A DNA stretch of 64,000 bases from assembly GCF_963676285.1 (NCBI RefSeq), contig NZ_OY781063.1, positions 2,170,001 through 2,234,000 of the forward strand, read 5' to 3'. A model generated the notes under the pieces. The model did no database searches, was not told the origin of the DNA, and saw only the letters and a program-made list of their open reading frames with translations. The position numbers and the translations under genes are program-made. Positions 25,276 to 33,543 of this stretch are shown here, piece by piece. Position 1 is the stretch's first letter, and each line of letters opens with the position of its first letter. This DNA is from an uncultured Sphaerochaeta sp. GTDB taxonomy: Bacteria > Spirochaetota > Spirochaetia > Sphaerochaetales > Sphaerochaetaceae.

Positions 25276-27252
25276 CTAGCGGCAGAGGTCTTTCAGCCCT
25301 TCCCAGATCATGACCATCGCCATCGTATCCAATTCACAATACTTCAGAAGGGCCTTCTGTATTTCGCTACGTTCATAGTCTGACATCTCCTCAAATTGCA
25401 TTCTTGCATATGCAGTGAGAGCTGCACCCCCTTCCCTGAGTTCATCATCACTGCTCAAAATTTCGAGATCCTTCTCAGAGACATCCTGGAACATCCTTGG
25501 TAGCAGCTTATAGGGGTCAGTTACCTTTCCATCCTTAATCTTTACCCATTGCCAATCCTTGAAATTAGTACTCTTGATTCCTCCTTCCATCCCATAGATT
25601 GGCTTTGAGTATTTCTCTTGCAATAAGGTCGAGCTATTCAGTATTGCCGGGAGTACCTGTTTGATGGAATTGGACCCCTTTGTAGCTGGATCATAATAGT
25701 AACGTTTCACAACTTCCCACAGATCAACCATATCTCTTTCTCCTCTCCACTGCTCAGAGGATTTGCCTGTTGCATGGGTAATGGATCTGATGAAGCTCAG
25801 GAGTTGTTCTTTGTCAGGAATGTCTCCTGTATCAGAGGTGAGTTGCTGATAGATCAAATTGAGGAATGTATTTTCGTGATTGGAGTAGCGAAAAACACTT
25901 CCCTCATCATGTTCCAGTTGTTCTTTCAGTGCCCGTATGAATTCGTAATTAGGGAACACCCCTCGCTCTGTGTTCAGATACTCTCCAGCGTGTTCAACAG
26001 TACCATCATAGCGAACGATATGATGGGAAAATTGAAATGCAACTCCTTCATAGGGGTGGAGACCTGCATTGAATGGGATAGCAACCATGGTAGTCTCGAA
26101 GTCGATGAAGTGAAGGGGGAAAACCCAGCTCTCCATTTCTCTTTTGTGGTTTTCTCGATCAATCCAAGGAGAATCGTCTCTTGTTTTGTACTTTTGAATC
26201 TGCAGCCATTGTCGTTCACTTGCTGAGATTCCTGGGTTTGTATCGGGTATTGGATGAATATCACATTCACAGATGTCATCCATCTTGATGATACCGTCTT
26301 CGATCAGATTGTCCTTTCTCCTGAAGTTCCAGACATCCAATACCGTCTGGCATGCAAAGTCCTCATCGCTCCATCCAAGAACCTCTCTCCAGCACTCTTT
26401 CTTCCCGCTCCTGAGATTCGATTCTTCATTGTCATCGGTAGTGTGGAACTCACATGCAGAGCATTTAGATGCAATGGGAGAGGTGATTTTCGTGTCGGTT
26501 TTATAGAAACCTGCCAAGAGCTCGACATATTGGGAAAACTGCAGGGAGGTGTTGTTGACCTCATGTTGCGTCTGATAGATTCTCTCGCATTCAGCGTCCA
26601 CAGGTACGGTGCAGAGAATCGGGGGTGTTAGGTCATCGTGGGTAAGGGTATCTGCTATGGTGACACCCTTTCGGCCTGTATCATCTTTGACGAGCCGGAA
26701 TTTCTGGTTCAATCCATCGGTTGGGCAAACAGCAGATTTGTCAGCCATCATAAGATGTGCTGATATCTTATAGTGAGGGAAAGCTCGGGAAAGCACATAC
26801 TTCTGGAAGGCAACATCATAGAGATAAGGCTTCCATTTTGCACTGATCGTTCCATCTCGGTTGGTAAAAGGGTGTGGTCCCCCTGGATTGAACGATTTAG
26901 CCTTCACCTCATAGAGCTTGATTTGCTTGCCCTCTTTGACCAAGATATCAGCACGTATAAAGAGGTTTCCTGTTGCAATGGCTGCTTCATAGAGTATGAC
27001 ACTGTCTTGCTGTAGCAGCTCATTGGTTTCCTTGAGCGCTTGCTCATAGTCAAGTGTCTTGATCTCATGACCACCTGGGAAATAGCATTTTGCGAGCTCC
27101 CCAACCTGGAATCCTCCATCTGCAAGGGCAAGCAGGAAGCTGTCATCAAGGTTCTGGTTTGCATAGCACTCTTTCCCTGTATAGAAGAGCTTTGTTGGGC
27201 ATTCAGTTGCCAGCTTGAATCGGGATTTTGTCAGATACCTTTCTCTCTCCAT
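25276..27252 (-). CDS. Cas4-like nuclease / DUF2779 exonuclease-like protein
   Basis: 658 residues. The N-terminal Cas4-like half has a Cys in ATECPTKLFYTG, the nuclease core IRADILVKEG with YEVKAKSF (D, then E-x-K), and a later Cys set KCSAC and KKECW, together suiting a four-Cys Fe-S cluster. The C-terminal DUF2779 half begins with LHFIDFETTMVAIP (DEDD-like) and includes HPYEGVAFQFSHH and a CELDTMAMV end. Start is placed at ATG 27252, where AGAGG lies 6 bases upstream; ATG 27267 is the alternative. Likely a DNA-processing enzyme; the target is unknown. Confidence 0.82.
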   Translation of the reverse strand: MERERYLTKSRFKLATECPTKLFYTGKECYANQNLDDSFLLALADGGFQVGELAKCYFPGGHEIKTLDYEQALKETNELLQQDSVILYEAAIATGNLFIRADILVKEGKQIKLYEVKAKSFNPGGPHPFTNRDGTISAKWKPYLYDVAFQKYVLSRAFPHYKISAHLMMADKSAVCPTDGLNQKFRLVKDDTGRKGVTIADTLTHDDLTPPILCTVPVDAECERIYQTQHEVNNTSLQFSQYVELLAGFYKTDTKITSPIASKCSACEFHTTDDNEESNLRSGKKECWREVLGWSDEDFACQTVLDVWNFRRKDNLIEDGIIKMDDICECDIHPIPDTNPGISASERQWLQIQKYKTRDDSPWIDRENHKREMESWVFPLHFIDFETTMVAIPFNAGLHPYEGVAFQFSHHIVRYDGTVEHAGEYLNTERGVFPNYEFIRALKEQLEHDEGSVFRYSNHENTFLNLIYQQLTSDTGDIPDKEQLLSFIRSITHATGKSSEQWRGERDMVDLWEVVKRYYYDPATKGSNSIKQVLPAILNSSTLLQEKYSKPIYGMEGGIKSTNFKDWQWVKIKDGKVTDPYKLLPRMFQDVSEKDLEILSSDDELREGGAALTAYARMQFEEMSDYERSEIQKALLKYCELDTMAMVMIWEGLKDLCR

Positions 27253-27422
27253 TCTCTTCCTCTCCATATGATTGTCACTGCATAGTATACAGCAGTCGAG
27301 TCAACGGTACACAAAATCATTTGGTATGAATGAACAGATTGCTTAGACGTAAATATTGACAAGATGGTGGTTCTGGCTCACGCTCTTGCTGAGAGCACGG
27401 TTAAAAGGAAGGACTATCCCTC

Positions 27423-28013
27423 ATGACAAAGATATCCAACAAGAATACAGTAAAAAAAGGCGGAACATCCCGAAGGCATTTGCTCAGTGGGTCACAGGCG
27501 CGCCAAGTTCTGAACGAACTAGCAGAGAAGGATGCAACTATTGCCAAGGAAATTGAGAGACTCTCTTCATTGATTTTCTGTGACGTGTCGGTGGAACAGG
27601 TTGCCTCTTCGGTATTCCTGGCACTTGATGGAATCGACATTGAAGAGTGTTGGAATGCATCTGGTAAGCAGTGGGGAGGGGGCTATCGCGATGAGTTTGA
27701 TGTTGCTGATGACATGATTATGGAAGCATTGTTTCCATTCGAGCAGAAAATCGATGTGTTTTACCAAGCAGGAGAGTATGCTGCAGAACTGGAGTACCTG
27801 CATGGGGTGCTTTTAGGGATCTATCAGTTAATGGAGGATTCAACTTCCGAATTCGTTGAGAACTATATGGAAGACTATCCCGACGAGCTTAAGCAAAGGT
27901 TCATTGATGACTGGAAGAAGAGGCATCCAGAAGATGCCGATGGCTTACAGAAGCTCAATACCTTCATAGAGAAGCATTGCCCTGCTTGGATTACAGAAGG
28001 TGCTGAGCTATGA
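27423..28013 (+). CDS. Hypothetical protein, acidic and helical
   Basis: 196 residues of no family I recognise. A basic N-terminus (KKGGTSRRHLLSGSQARQVL) is followed by an acidic helical body rich in Glu/Asp, including a repeat-like AGEYAAELEYLHGVLLGIYQL segment that recalls helical repeat tails of SWIM-domain proteins. GGAAGGA lies upstream. It is divergent from the DUF2779 gene and its last 6 bases overlap the 3' end of the DUF4143 ATPase gene. Context suggests part of the accessory island. Confidence 0.7.
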   Translation: MTKISNKNTVKKGGTSRRHLLSGSQARQVLNELAEKDATIAKEIERLSSLIFCDVSVEQVASSVFLALDGIDIEECWNASGKQWGGGYRDEFDVADDMIMEALFPFEQKIDVFYQAGEYAAELEYLHGVLLGIYQLMEDSTSEFVENYMEDYPDELKQRFIDDWKKRHPEDADGLQKLNTFIEKHCPAWITEGAEL

Positions 28014-29192
28014 GAGTAGATAATCTATGATATTTTGATGGAGAATGCCATTACGAGAACGTTCAACTGGATCCAAAGAAAGAACCAGTTTTGGATAATT
28101 ATCATCAATTGCCTCCAAAGGCGAAAACTCCCTTTCAATGGTAGTGGGCTCAGCAAGAAGATAAGCAACTTGGATATAGACTTTCTCGGTTCCTCGTATA
28201 GCAATAAAATCTATCTCCTTTGTCGTCATTTCCCCGATGAGTATTTCATATCCTTTTTTTCGAAGATGCAGGTACACAATATTCTCCAATGACTGTGCAA
28301 TATCCTGTTCATTGTCAAAGAATAGTCCCCTGATTCCCAGGTCATTCACGAAGTATTTCTCATTGGTTTTAAAGACATCTTTTCCCTTGATGTCATAACG
28401 GGGGACCCCATGGATGAGGAATGCTTGTTTTGCATACTCAAGATACTGGTAGATAGTCTCTCTCGATACACTTCTCTGTTCATGCTTCAGGTATTTTGAA
28501 ATTGAAGCAGCAGAGAAGCGCTGACTGGTATTCGCGAGGAGATAGTGCATGAAACGTTTGAGCAACTCAACGTTTCTAATTCCATGGCGTTGTACAATAT
28601 CCCGCAATAGAATTGATTGGTACATATCCAAAAGATAGTTTTTCCTGATGGATTCTTCTGGAAACTGGAGAACTCCTGGCAGTCCTCCTGTACGAATATA
28701 GGTTATAAACTTTTCTTCTCTCGTAGTGGCTGGGATATAGTCATACATTTCCTTGAAGGAGAGGGGAAGGATTTCAATCGAATAGAAACGCCCGGTAAGG
28801 TAGGTTGCCAACTCTCCTGAGAGGAGACTGGAATTCGAGCCAGTGATGAAGAGTTCAGCAGCATTTTTTGCATGCAGTGAATTGACAACCTTCTCAAACC
28901 CTTCCACCATTTGTACTTCATCAAGAAATATATAGTAGCGATCTTCATTGATCATCTTTCCTTGGATGAACTCATAGAGTGCTTTGTAGTGAGTAATGGA
29001 TTCATACTCCAATAGCTCAAAATTAATACTGATGATTTGTTCCTTCGGTACACCAGTGGCAAGTATACTATCTTGTATCTGTTTGAGGATGGTAGATTTC
29101 CCTACTCTTCGCATTCCTGTCAGCACTTTGATTATCTGTTTCCCGGTTACTGCCCGGATTTCTTCAAGATACTCAGTTCTTTGAATGTTCAT
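28008..29192 (-). CDS. AAA ATPase with DUF4143 domain
   Basis: 394 residues. An N-terminal AAA_14 ATPase has Walker A GMRRVGKST near residue 25 and Walker B YYIFLDEVQ near 90; the C-terminal DUF4143 part ends with a nuclease-like TKEIDFIAIRGTEKVYIQV. The family is common in accessory regions and its role is unsettled. ATG 29192 follows GAGGAAGG; an upstream ATG at 29240 lacks a site. The upstream region contains three GTACGSTATA repeats exactly 40 bp apart. Confidence 0.85.
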   Translation of the reverse strand: MNIQRTEYLEEIRAVTGKQIIKVLTGMRRVGKSTILKQIQDSILATGVPKEQIISINFELLEYESITHYKALYEFIQGKMINEDRYYIFLDEVQMVEGFEKVVNSLHAKNAAELFITGSNSSLLSGELATYLTGRFYSIEILPLSFKEMYDYIPATTREEKFITYIRTGGLPGVLQFPEESIRKNYLLDMYQSILLRDIVQRHGIRNVELLKRFMHYLLANTSQRFSAASISKYLKHEQRSVSRETIYQYLEYAKQAFLIHGVPRYDIKGKDVFKTNEKYFVNDLGIRGLFFDNEQDIAQSLENIVYLHLRKKGYEILIGEMTTKEIDFIAIRGTEKVYIQVAYLLAEPTTIEREFSPLEAIDDNYPKLVLSLDPVERSRNGILHQNIIDYLLS

Positions 29193-29227
29193 AGCCTTCC
29201 TCTCTGATGTAACTATAGAATATAAAA

Positions 29228-29317
29228 GTACGCTATACAAGATAAAATGAATTATTTATGATTATAAGTACGCTATAATAGACAGAAAAGCTAAAAAATC
29301 CATGAACGTACGGTATA
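29228..29317 (-). repeat. Three GTACGSTATA repeats at 40-bp intervals
   Basis: GTACGCTATA at 29228-29237 and 29268-29277 and GTACGGTATA at 29308-29317 start exactly 40 bases apart upstream of the DUF4143 ATPase gene. The third copy is part of an inverted repeat GTACG-N6-CGTAC (29308-29323). The rest of each 40-bp unit is AT-rich and only loosely conserved. A set of regulator sites is the simplest reading. Confidence 0.55.
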
Positions 29318-29374
29318 ACGTACAAAAATACTGAAGTTTTTACTGAAATTACAGAGAAACTCTGCACATATGAG

Positions 29375-29403
29375 AAGTTTTTATCTGTTTTAGGTAAAAA
29401 CTT
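29375..29403. repeat. AT-rich inverted repeat
   Basis: AAGTTTTTA at 29375-29383 pairs perfectly with TAAAAACTT at 29395-29403 (9 bp, 11-base loop). It lies between the 40-bp repeat array and the VWA gene terminator, in a spacer of about 275 bases with no gene. Confidence 0.4.
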
Positions 29404-29426
29404 TGATCAAGACACTACACACAATA

Positions 29427-29457
29427 ATCTCCCAAAGATTGTAAATCCTTGGGAGAT
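29427..29457 (-). terminator. Terminator after the VWA gene
   Basis: ATCTCCCAA at 29427-29435 pairs with TTGGGAGAT at 29449-29457 (9 bp), and the loop holds a further GATT/AATC stem. It lies 11 bases past the VWA stop codon; on the minus strand a short TTATTGTG tract follows. Confidence 0.6.
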
Positions 29458-29467
29458 ACCTATGTCT

Positions 29468-30118
29468 CTACCGCTTATTCCTCTCCTTGAAATCCTTCTT
29501 GATCTTCTTGTTCCAATCCCTAGGAACTGCCGATTCACAACGATAGTGGGAGACTGCCTCACTCATTACCGCGAAGTTCAATTGTATGCCTTCAGTATCG
29601 GCAATGAAATCCTGTGCGCGGTCTGGTGGAATGCCTACGTCCTCGGCCGCTGTCTCTGCATCGATATTTGCCCCGAGGTAGATGAACTCCCACCCATAGC
29701 TTTCCCGCTCTCTCTTGATCATCTCTCTAACCTTTTCCTTGGTATACTCCCTACTTGCGTTCTCCATTCCATCGGTTATGATGAGAAAGATCACATGTTC
29801 TGCCTGGTATGCTGGAGCTGTCGTTCTCTGAACCTGCACAATCTTGGAAATTGTTCTTCCAATGGCGTCATATAGCGCAGTAGATCCGCCTACAAAGTAC
29901 TGCTTTTCTGTTATAGCGCTCACTGCCTCGATAGGAATACGGTCATGGAGCAGTTCATAATTGTTGTCAAACAGCACGGTCGTGATATTGCACGGGCTCT
30001 TCAGAGCCTGCTGTTCGGCTAACATGGCATTGAAACCACCAATCGTGTCACGCTCGAGTCCATGCATCGAACCACTGCGGTCAAGAATACAAACAAATTC
30101 TGTCAATCCCTTTTTCAT
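29468..30118 (-). CDS. VWA-domain protein
   Basis: 216-residue cytosolic von Willebrand factor A domain protein. The MIDAS metal site is complete: DRSGSM at residues 13-18, the conserved Thr in GGSTALYDA near 80, and ITDGMEN near 115. No signal peptide or membrane helix. It is the last gene of a minus-strand operon after a methyltransferase and a macro-domain protein. GGAGG precedes the start at 7 bases. VWA modules usually mediate metal-dependent protein contacts, so it may be an adaptor for the other two products. Confidence 0.87.
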   Translation of the reverse strand: MKKGLTEFVCILDRSGSMHGLERDTIGGFNAMLAEQQALKSPCNITTVLFDNNYELLHDRIPIEAVSAITEKQYFVGGSTALYDAIGRTISKIVQVQRTTAPAYQAEHVIFLIITDGMENASREYTKEKVREMIKRERESYGWEFIYLGANIDAETAAEDVGIPPDRAQDFIADTEGIQLNFAVMSEAVSHYRCESAVPRDWNKKIKKDFKERNKR

Positions 30119-30194
30119 ATTACATCCTCCAATACTGATCTATACGTATTGATAGCCAGAAAAAGGGAAGGGATGGTCGCCCGGAAAGCGACAA

Positions 30195-31181
30195 TTACTG
30201 TGAGCCAAGCAGTGGTTGGTCGTAGGAGAAGAGTACTTCGTTGATCTCAAGGATCTTGTAGTGCTTATGTACAATGAAATATTCGATGATGACATCGAAA
30301 ATACTACTGTGAGAAAGTGCATAGCCCGCTTTTTCCAGAAGGCTGTCAGCCTCATCAAGCGTAAGCTCCAATGCTATTGCCAGGGCTATTACCGTACGTT
30401 TGCTGGGTACATAGCCACCCCCTGTTCGAATCTTTGAGAAGAGTTTTCGGTCGATGTTCGCCTTCTTGTAGATCTCAACCTCTGTTTTTCCTTTATTTTG
30501 TATCAGGGTTCTCAGGGAGTCGGAGAAGGGTTCATCGAGATTGGAGAGAGCGTGCTCAATATTAGGTTCATGGAGGATAGATTGGCTCTCTTCTATGTTT
30601 CCGAGGCTTATCGCTTCGATGGCAAGCAGCTCACGGACTTCCTTGTGTTTCCTGAGGTAATGCTCGTCGATATAGTGTTCAATAGAGGTATGAAGCTTTG
30701 TCCCCGCAAGGAGAGATTCCTTGTCAAACAGTACCAGGAAAACAGTGATCTCATGTTCTGTAAGAAAGCTTTCAATGGTAGACCTTGCAACCTCTATTGC
30801 TTCTCGTTTCGGGTAGCCAAAGATACCGCTGCTGATAAGGGGAAAGGCAATTGATGAGCAGTGGTGTTCTACTGCCAGGAGGAGACTGTTATGGTAGCAC
30901 TGCTGAAGCAGGTCACTCTCTCCGCTTTTCCCGTCATGATAGACGGGGCCCGCAGTATGAATGACAAATCGAGCAGGAAGAGCAAACCCTGGGGTGATGA
31001 CAGCCTCCCCGGTCTTGATTGGTGAGAGCGGGAAACACGCTTCCGTCATCTCGTGTACACCTGCTGCTTTAAAGATTGCTCCACACACTCCACCGCCCAT
31101 CAGCAACGCAGTATTGGCAGCATTGACGATGGCATCAGTTTCCATCTTGGTTATATCATTACGTACGAGAAAGAATGGCAT
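30195..31181 (-). CDS. Macro-domain protein with C-terminal helix-turn-helix-like region
   Basis: 328 residues. The macro domain (about 1-180) binds ADP-ribose or derivatives: DAIVNAANTALLMGGGVCGAIF, the TGEAVITPGFALPA strand, FVIHTAGPVY, and PLISSGIFGYPKREA. The C-terminal part (about 215-328) has an XRE-like fold pattern (EIYKKANIDRKLFSKIRTG, VPSKRTVIALAIALELTLDEA). The fusion suggests an ADP-ribose-reading or -removing enzyme with nucleic-acid or partner binding. The gene starts 4 bases after the methyltransferase stop and precedes the VWA gene. Confidence 0.85.
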   Translation of the reverse strand: MPFFLVRNDITKMETDAIVNAANTALLMGGGVCGAIFKAAGVHEMTEACFPLSPIKTGEAVITPGFALPARFVIHTAGPVYHDGKSGESDLLQQCYHNSLLLAVEHHCSSIAFPLISSGIFGYPKREAIEVARSTIESFLTEHEITVFLVLFDKESLLAGTKLHTSIEHYIDEHYLRKHKEVRELLAIEAISLGNIEESQSILHEPNIEHALSNLDEPFSDSLRTLIQNKGKTEVEIYKKANIDRKLFSKIRTGGGYVPSKRTVIALAIALELTLDEADSLLEKAGYALSHSSIFDVIIEYFIVHKHYKILEINEVLFSYDQPLLGSQ

Positions 31182-31185
31182 GGTG

Positions 31186-32442
31186 CTACTCCTTGCTATT
31201 CAGAGAACCATGAATCTCATGTAGTACTGAGTCTGTTATTTCCATCAATGCAAGTAGCATGTTCTCTTGGTCATTAAAATTTGGTGCATCAAGAAGATCC
31301 CATTGGAGTATGGCATCGACCCCAGGTCCTTGTTCAACCAACATACAAGACTTTATAGGCTTGGAGCGGAAATACTCCCGGTATTTCCTTTGAATTGTTC
31401 TATTCTTTGCAGACAGCCATGCTTGGAAGCAACCATCTGCATGGACATAAACCAGTGCAAGTTTAAGATTGTGTGCTTGTAGCTGAGGAGTAATCACAGC
31501 AACATAACTCATATCAAGATATCCTTGGTACACATCGGTTACCTTTGCTTCTGGGTATTTGGATACTAGTTTCTGTTGGAGGGAGCGGAGGAACGTGATG
31601 ATTATGAGATAGGCATCATCAATGTGTTGTTGTTTTACCAAGCTCGTGTAACGGTTGACCAAAAGCTGGTCAGTACAATGCTTCTTTGCCACAACAAGCA
31701 TCTCAAAATCCTCAGCACTGAGCAGATCTTTCCGGCTGAAAGCACCAAGGTGTGCACCGAAGAACTCAATGGCTGTGAACCCCAATTGCTTGAGGATGGA
31801 AGTGATTTCACTCGGAATGTAGTATCGTTCATTGCTCGTGATACTGTGTTCCTTCTGGTTGTCATCAGTGAAGCTGGTGGTATTGTGGTCACGCATGCTT
31901 AGGATATCGAACTGTGTACTTGTATAGGTTGCTTGTTCCCCATTCCCTTGGCTTTGATAGAACTCGTTGAGTGAGTGCTTCAAGGGAAAGAGCCCATTCA
32001 GCGTAGTAAAGATAAAGATACCTTCATTCTTGAGAGCACCTGCGACACTGGCCATGATTTTCGTGTTTTCTTCGTCTGTTTCCATGAGAGGAAAGCCGCC
32101 CTCACAGAGCATGATGGCAATATCGAACTGATTCTTGAAGGGGAGGTTCCTTGCATCGGCTTGAAAGAATGGTATGTCTAGGCCAGCCTCTCGTACTTTC
32201 TCCTTAGCCAGTTTCAGCTGTGCTTGCGAGAGATCGATGCCGGTGATGGTGTAGCCACGTTTGGTTAATTCGATTGCATGTCTACCAGTCCCACACCCCA
32301 CGTCGAGAATATTGAGGTTTTTGTTATACTGGAATTCCTGCTCAAGGAAGTCGCATTCGCCTTTTGTTCCTTGCGTGAAGATTTCACGGTCATACTGATG
32401 AGCGTAGTTTTTAAAGAGAGAGATGTACCAAGCTTCAGCCAT
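31186..32442 (-). CDS. SAM-dependent methyltransferase fused to DUF7000-like domain
   Basis: 418 residues. A class I methyltransferase (about 1-255) has motif I ILDVGCGTGRHAIEL and motif II TGIDLSQ, then DIAIMLCEGGFPL. The C-terminal region (about 270-415: LDMSYVAVITPQL, LAWLSAKNRTIQRKYRE-like helix, EQGPGVDAILQWDL) resembles the DUF7000 family of unknown role. ATG 32442 has AGGAGG at 5 bases; the ATG at 32460 would include that site. It is the first gene of the operon with macro and VWA genes. Substrate unknown. Confidence 0.82.
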   Translation of the reverse strand: MAEAWYISLFKNYAHQYDREIFTQGTKGECDFLEQEFQYNKNLNILDVGCGTGRHAIELTKRGYTITGIDLSQAQLKLAKEKVREAGLDIPFFQADARNLPFKNQFDIAIMLCEGGFPLMETDEENTKIMASVAGALKNEGIFIFTTLNGLFPLKHSLNEFYQSQGNGEQATYTSTQFDILSMRDHNTTSFTDDNQKEHSITSNERYYIPSEITSILKQLGFTAIEFFGAHLGAFSRKDLLSAEDFEMLVVAKKHCTDQLLVNRYTSLVKQQHIDDAYLIIITFLRSLQQKLVSKYPEAKVTDVYQGYLDMSYVAVITPQLQAHNLKLALVYVHADGCFQAWLSAKNRTIQRKYREYFRSKPIKSCMLVEQGPGVDAILQWDLLDAPNFNDQENMLLALMEITDSVLHEIHGSLNSKE

Positions 32443-32493
32443 AGATACCTCCTCAGCCATTTCATTGTATAGTACACCCTCTGTACCAGGGGA

Positions 32494-33519
32494 TTATAAT
32501 AAATACAGCTCGTGCTCGATGAAAATATCCACCAGATCAGCATCAAACTGGGCCCCTGCATTGATCTTGAGCTCTTCCACTGCAAGTTCAGTGGGAAGGG
32601 CAGAGCGGTATGCGCGACTGCTGGTCATGGCATCAAATGCATCAGCAAGGCTTACAATCTTGACATCCAGAGGGATATCCTTACCCTCCATGTTGTCTGG
32701 ATAGCCTCGGCCATCGATTCTCTCATGGTGGGATCGGATGATCGGGATATACTGCTTGAATGATGGGATGTGGGTAATAATACGTACCCCGGCTTCAGGG
32801 TGCGTCTTGATGAGCGAGTATTCTTCTCCTGTGAGCTTCCCATTCTTGTTCAGTATTTCCTCAGGGATGCTGATCTTTCCAATGTCATGCAAGAGAGCAC
32901 CTCCTTCAATGATCTGGAGTGTCTCCTCATCCAGGTTCAAGGCCTTTGCCAAGGCGACAGAGAGTGTCCTTACCCTGTTGCAATGGCCTTTCGTATAAGG
33001 ATCCTTCTGTTCAATCGTCTCACTGAAGGCTTCAAGGGTGGCAATTGTTGAGCGCTGCAATGTGTTCTTCGTTCGTCTCAGCTCAGCCTCAAGCTTCATC
33101 CTGATGGAATGATTCTCGTCATCGATTTCTTTCTGCCTCTGTGCTTCATCCGATTTCTCCAATACCCGGTTAATACAGGTGTAGAGCTCTTCCTGGCGGA
33201 TCGGCTTGGTGAGGTAGTCTACTGCACCCAGCCTGATGGCTTTCATACCAGTATCCAGATCATTGAACGCTGTGAGCATCACAACCGGGATGGAGGGGTA
33301 TCTTCTTGCAATTCGCTCAAGGATTTCAAAACCAGTGAGTCCCGGCATCTTGATATCCAGTAGCATCATGTCTATTGGGGTCGGTGTGTTGGCAAGCATG
33401 TGAAGCAATTCATTACCGTTCTCACAGGTAGTTACCTCATACCCAGCTTTTTTCAGCATAATCCGTAGAATCTTTCGGATAGCAGGATCGTCATCAGTTG
33501 TTACAATATGTCTAGTCAT
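32494..33519 (-). CDS. HD-GYP response regulator (RpfG-like)
   Basis: 341 residues. The receiver domain (1-120) has TTDDDPAI, phosphoacceptor Asp in MLLDIKMPG and Lys in YLTKPI. A coiled linker (about 125-160) leads to an HD-GYP cyclic-di-GMP phosphodiesterase with LLHDIGKISIP, KTHPEAGV, HHERIDGRGYP and LADAFDAMTS, all expected ligands present. Start is ATG 33519 because GGAG is 9 bases away; the ATG at 33528 touches it. It follows the ICMT-like gene by 24 bases and is divergent from the large histidine kinase, its likely partner. Confidence 0.9.
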   Translation of the reverse strand: MTRHIVTTDDDPAIRKILRIMLKKAGYEVTTCENGNELLHMLANTPTPIDMMLLDIKMPGLTGFEILERIARRYPSIPVVMLTAFNDLDTGMKAIRLGAVDYLTKPIRQEELYTCINRVLEKSDEAQRQKEIDDENHSIRMKLEAELRRTKNTLQRSTIATLEAFSETIEQKDPYTKGHCNRVRTLSVALAKALNLDEETLQIIEGGALLHDIGKISIPEEILNKNGKLTGEEYSLIKTHPEAGVRIITHIPSFKQYIPIIRSHHERIDGRGYPDNMEGKDIPLDVKIVSLADAFDAMTSSRAYRSALPTELAVEELKINAGAQFDADLVDIFIEHELYLL

Positions 33520-33543
33520 CTCGAGCATCTCCGTGGTGCAAGG

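Noticed and set aside
27356..27361. TTGACA as promoter of the orphan gene at 27423
   Set aside because: No acceptable -10 lies 16-18 bases downstream.
29228..29347. CRISPR-like repeat array
   Set aside because: Only three 10-base repeats; CRISPR repeats are longer, and no cas genes are near.
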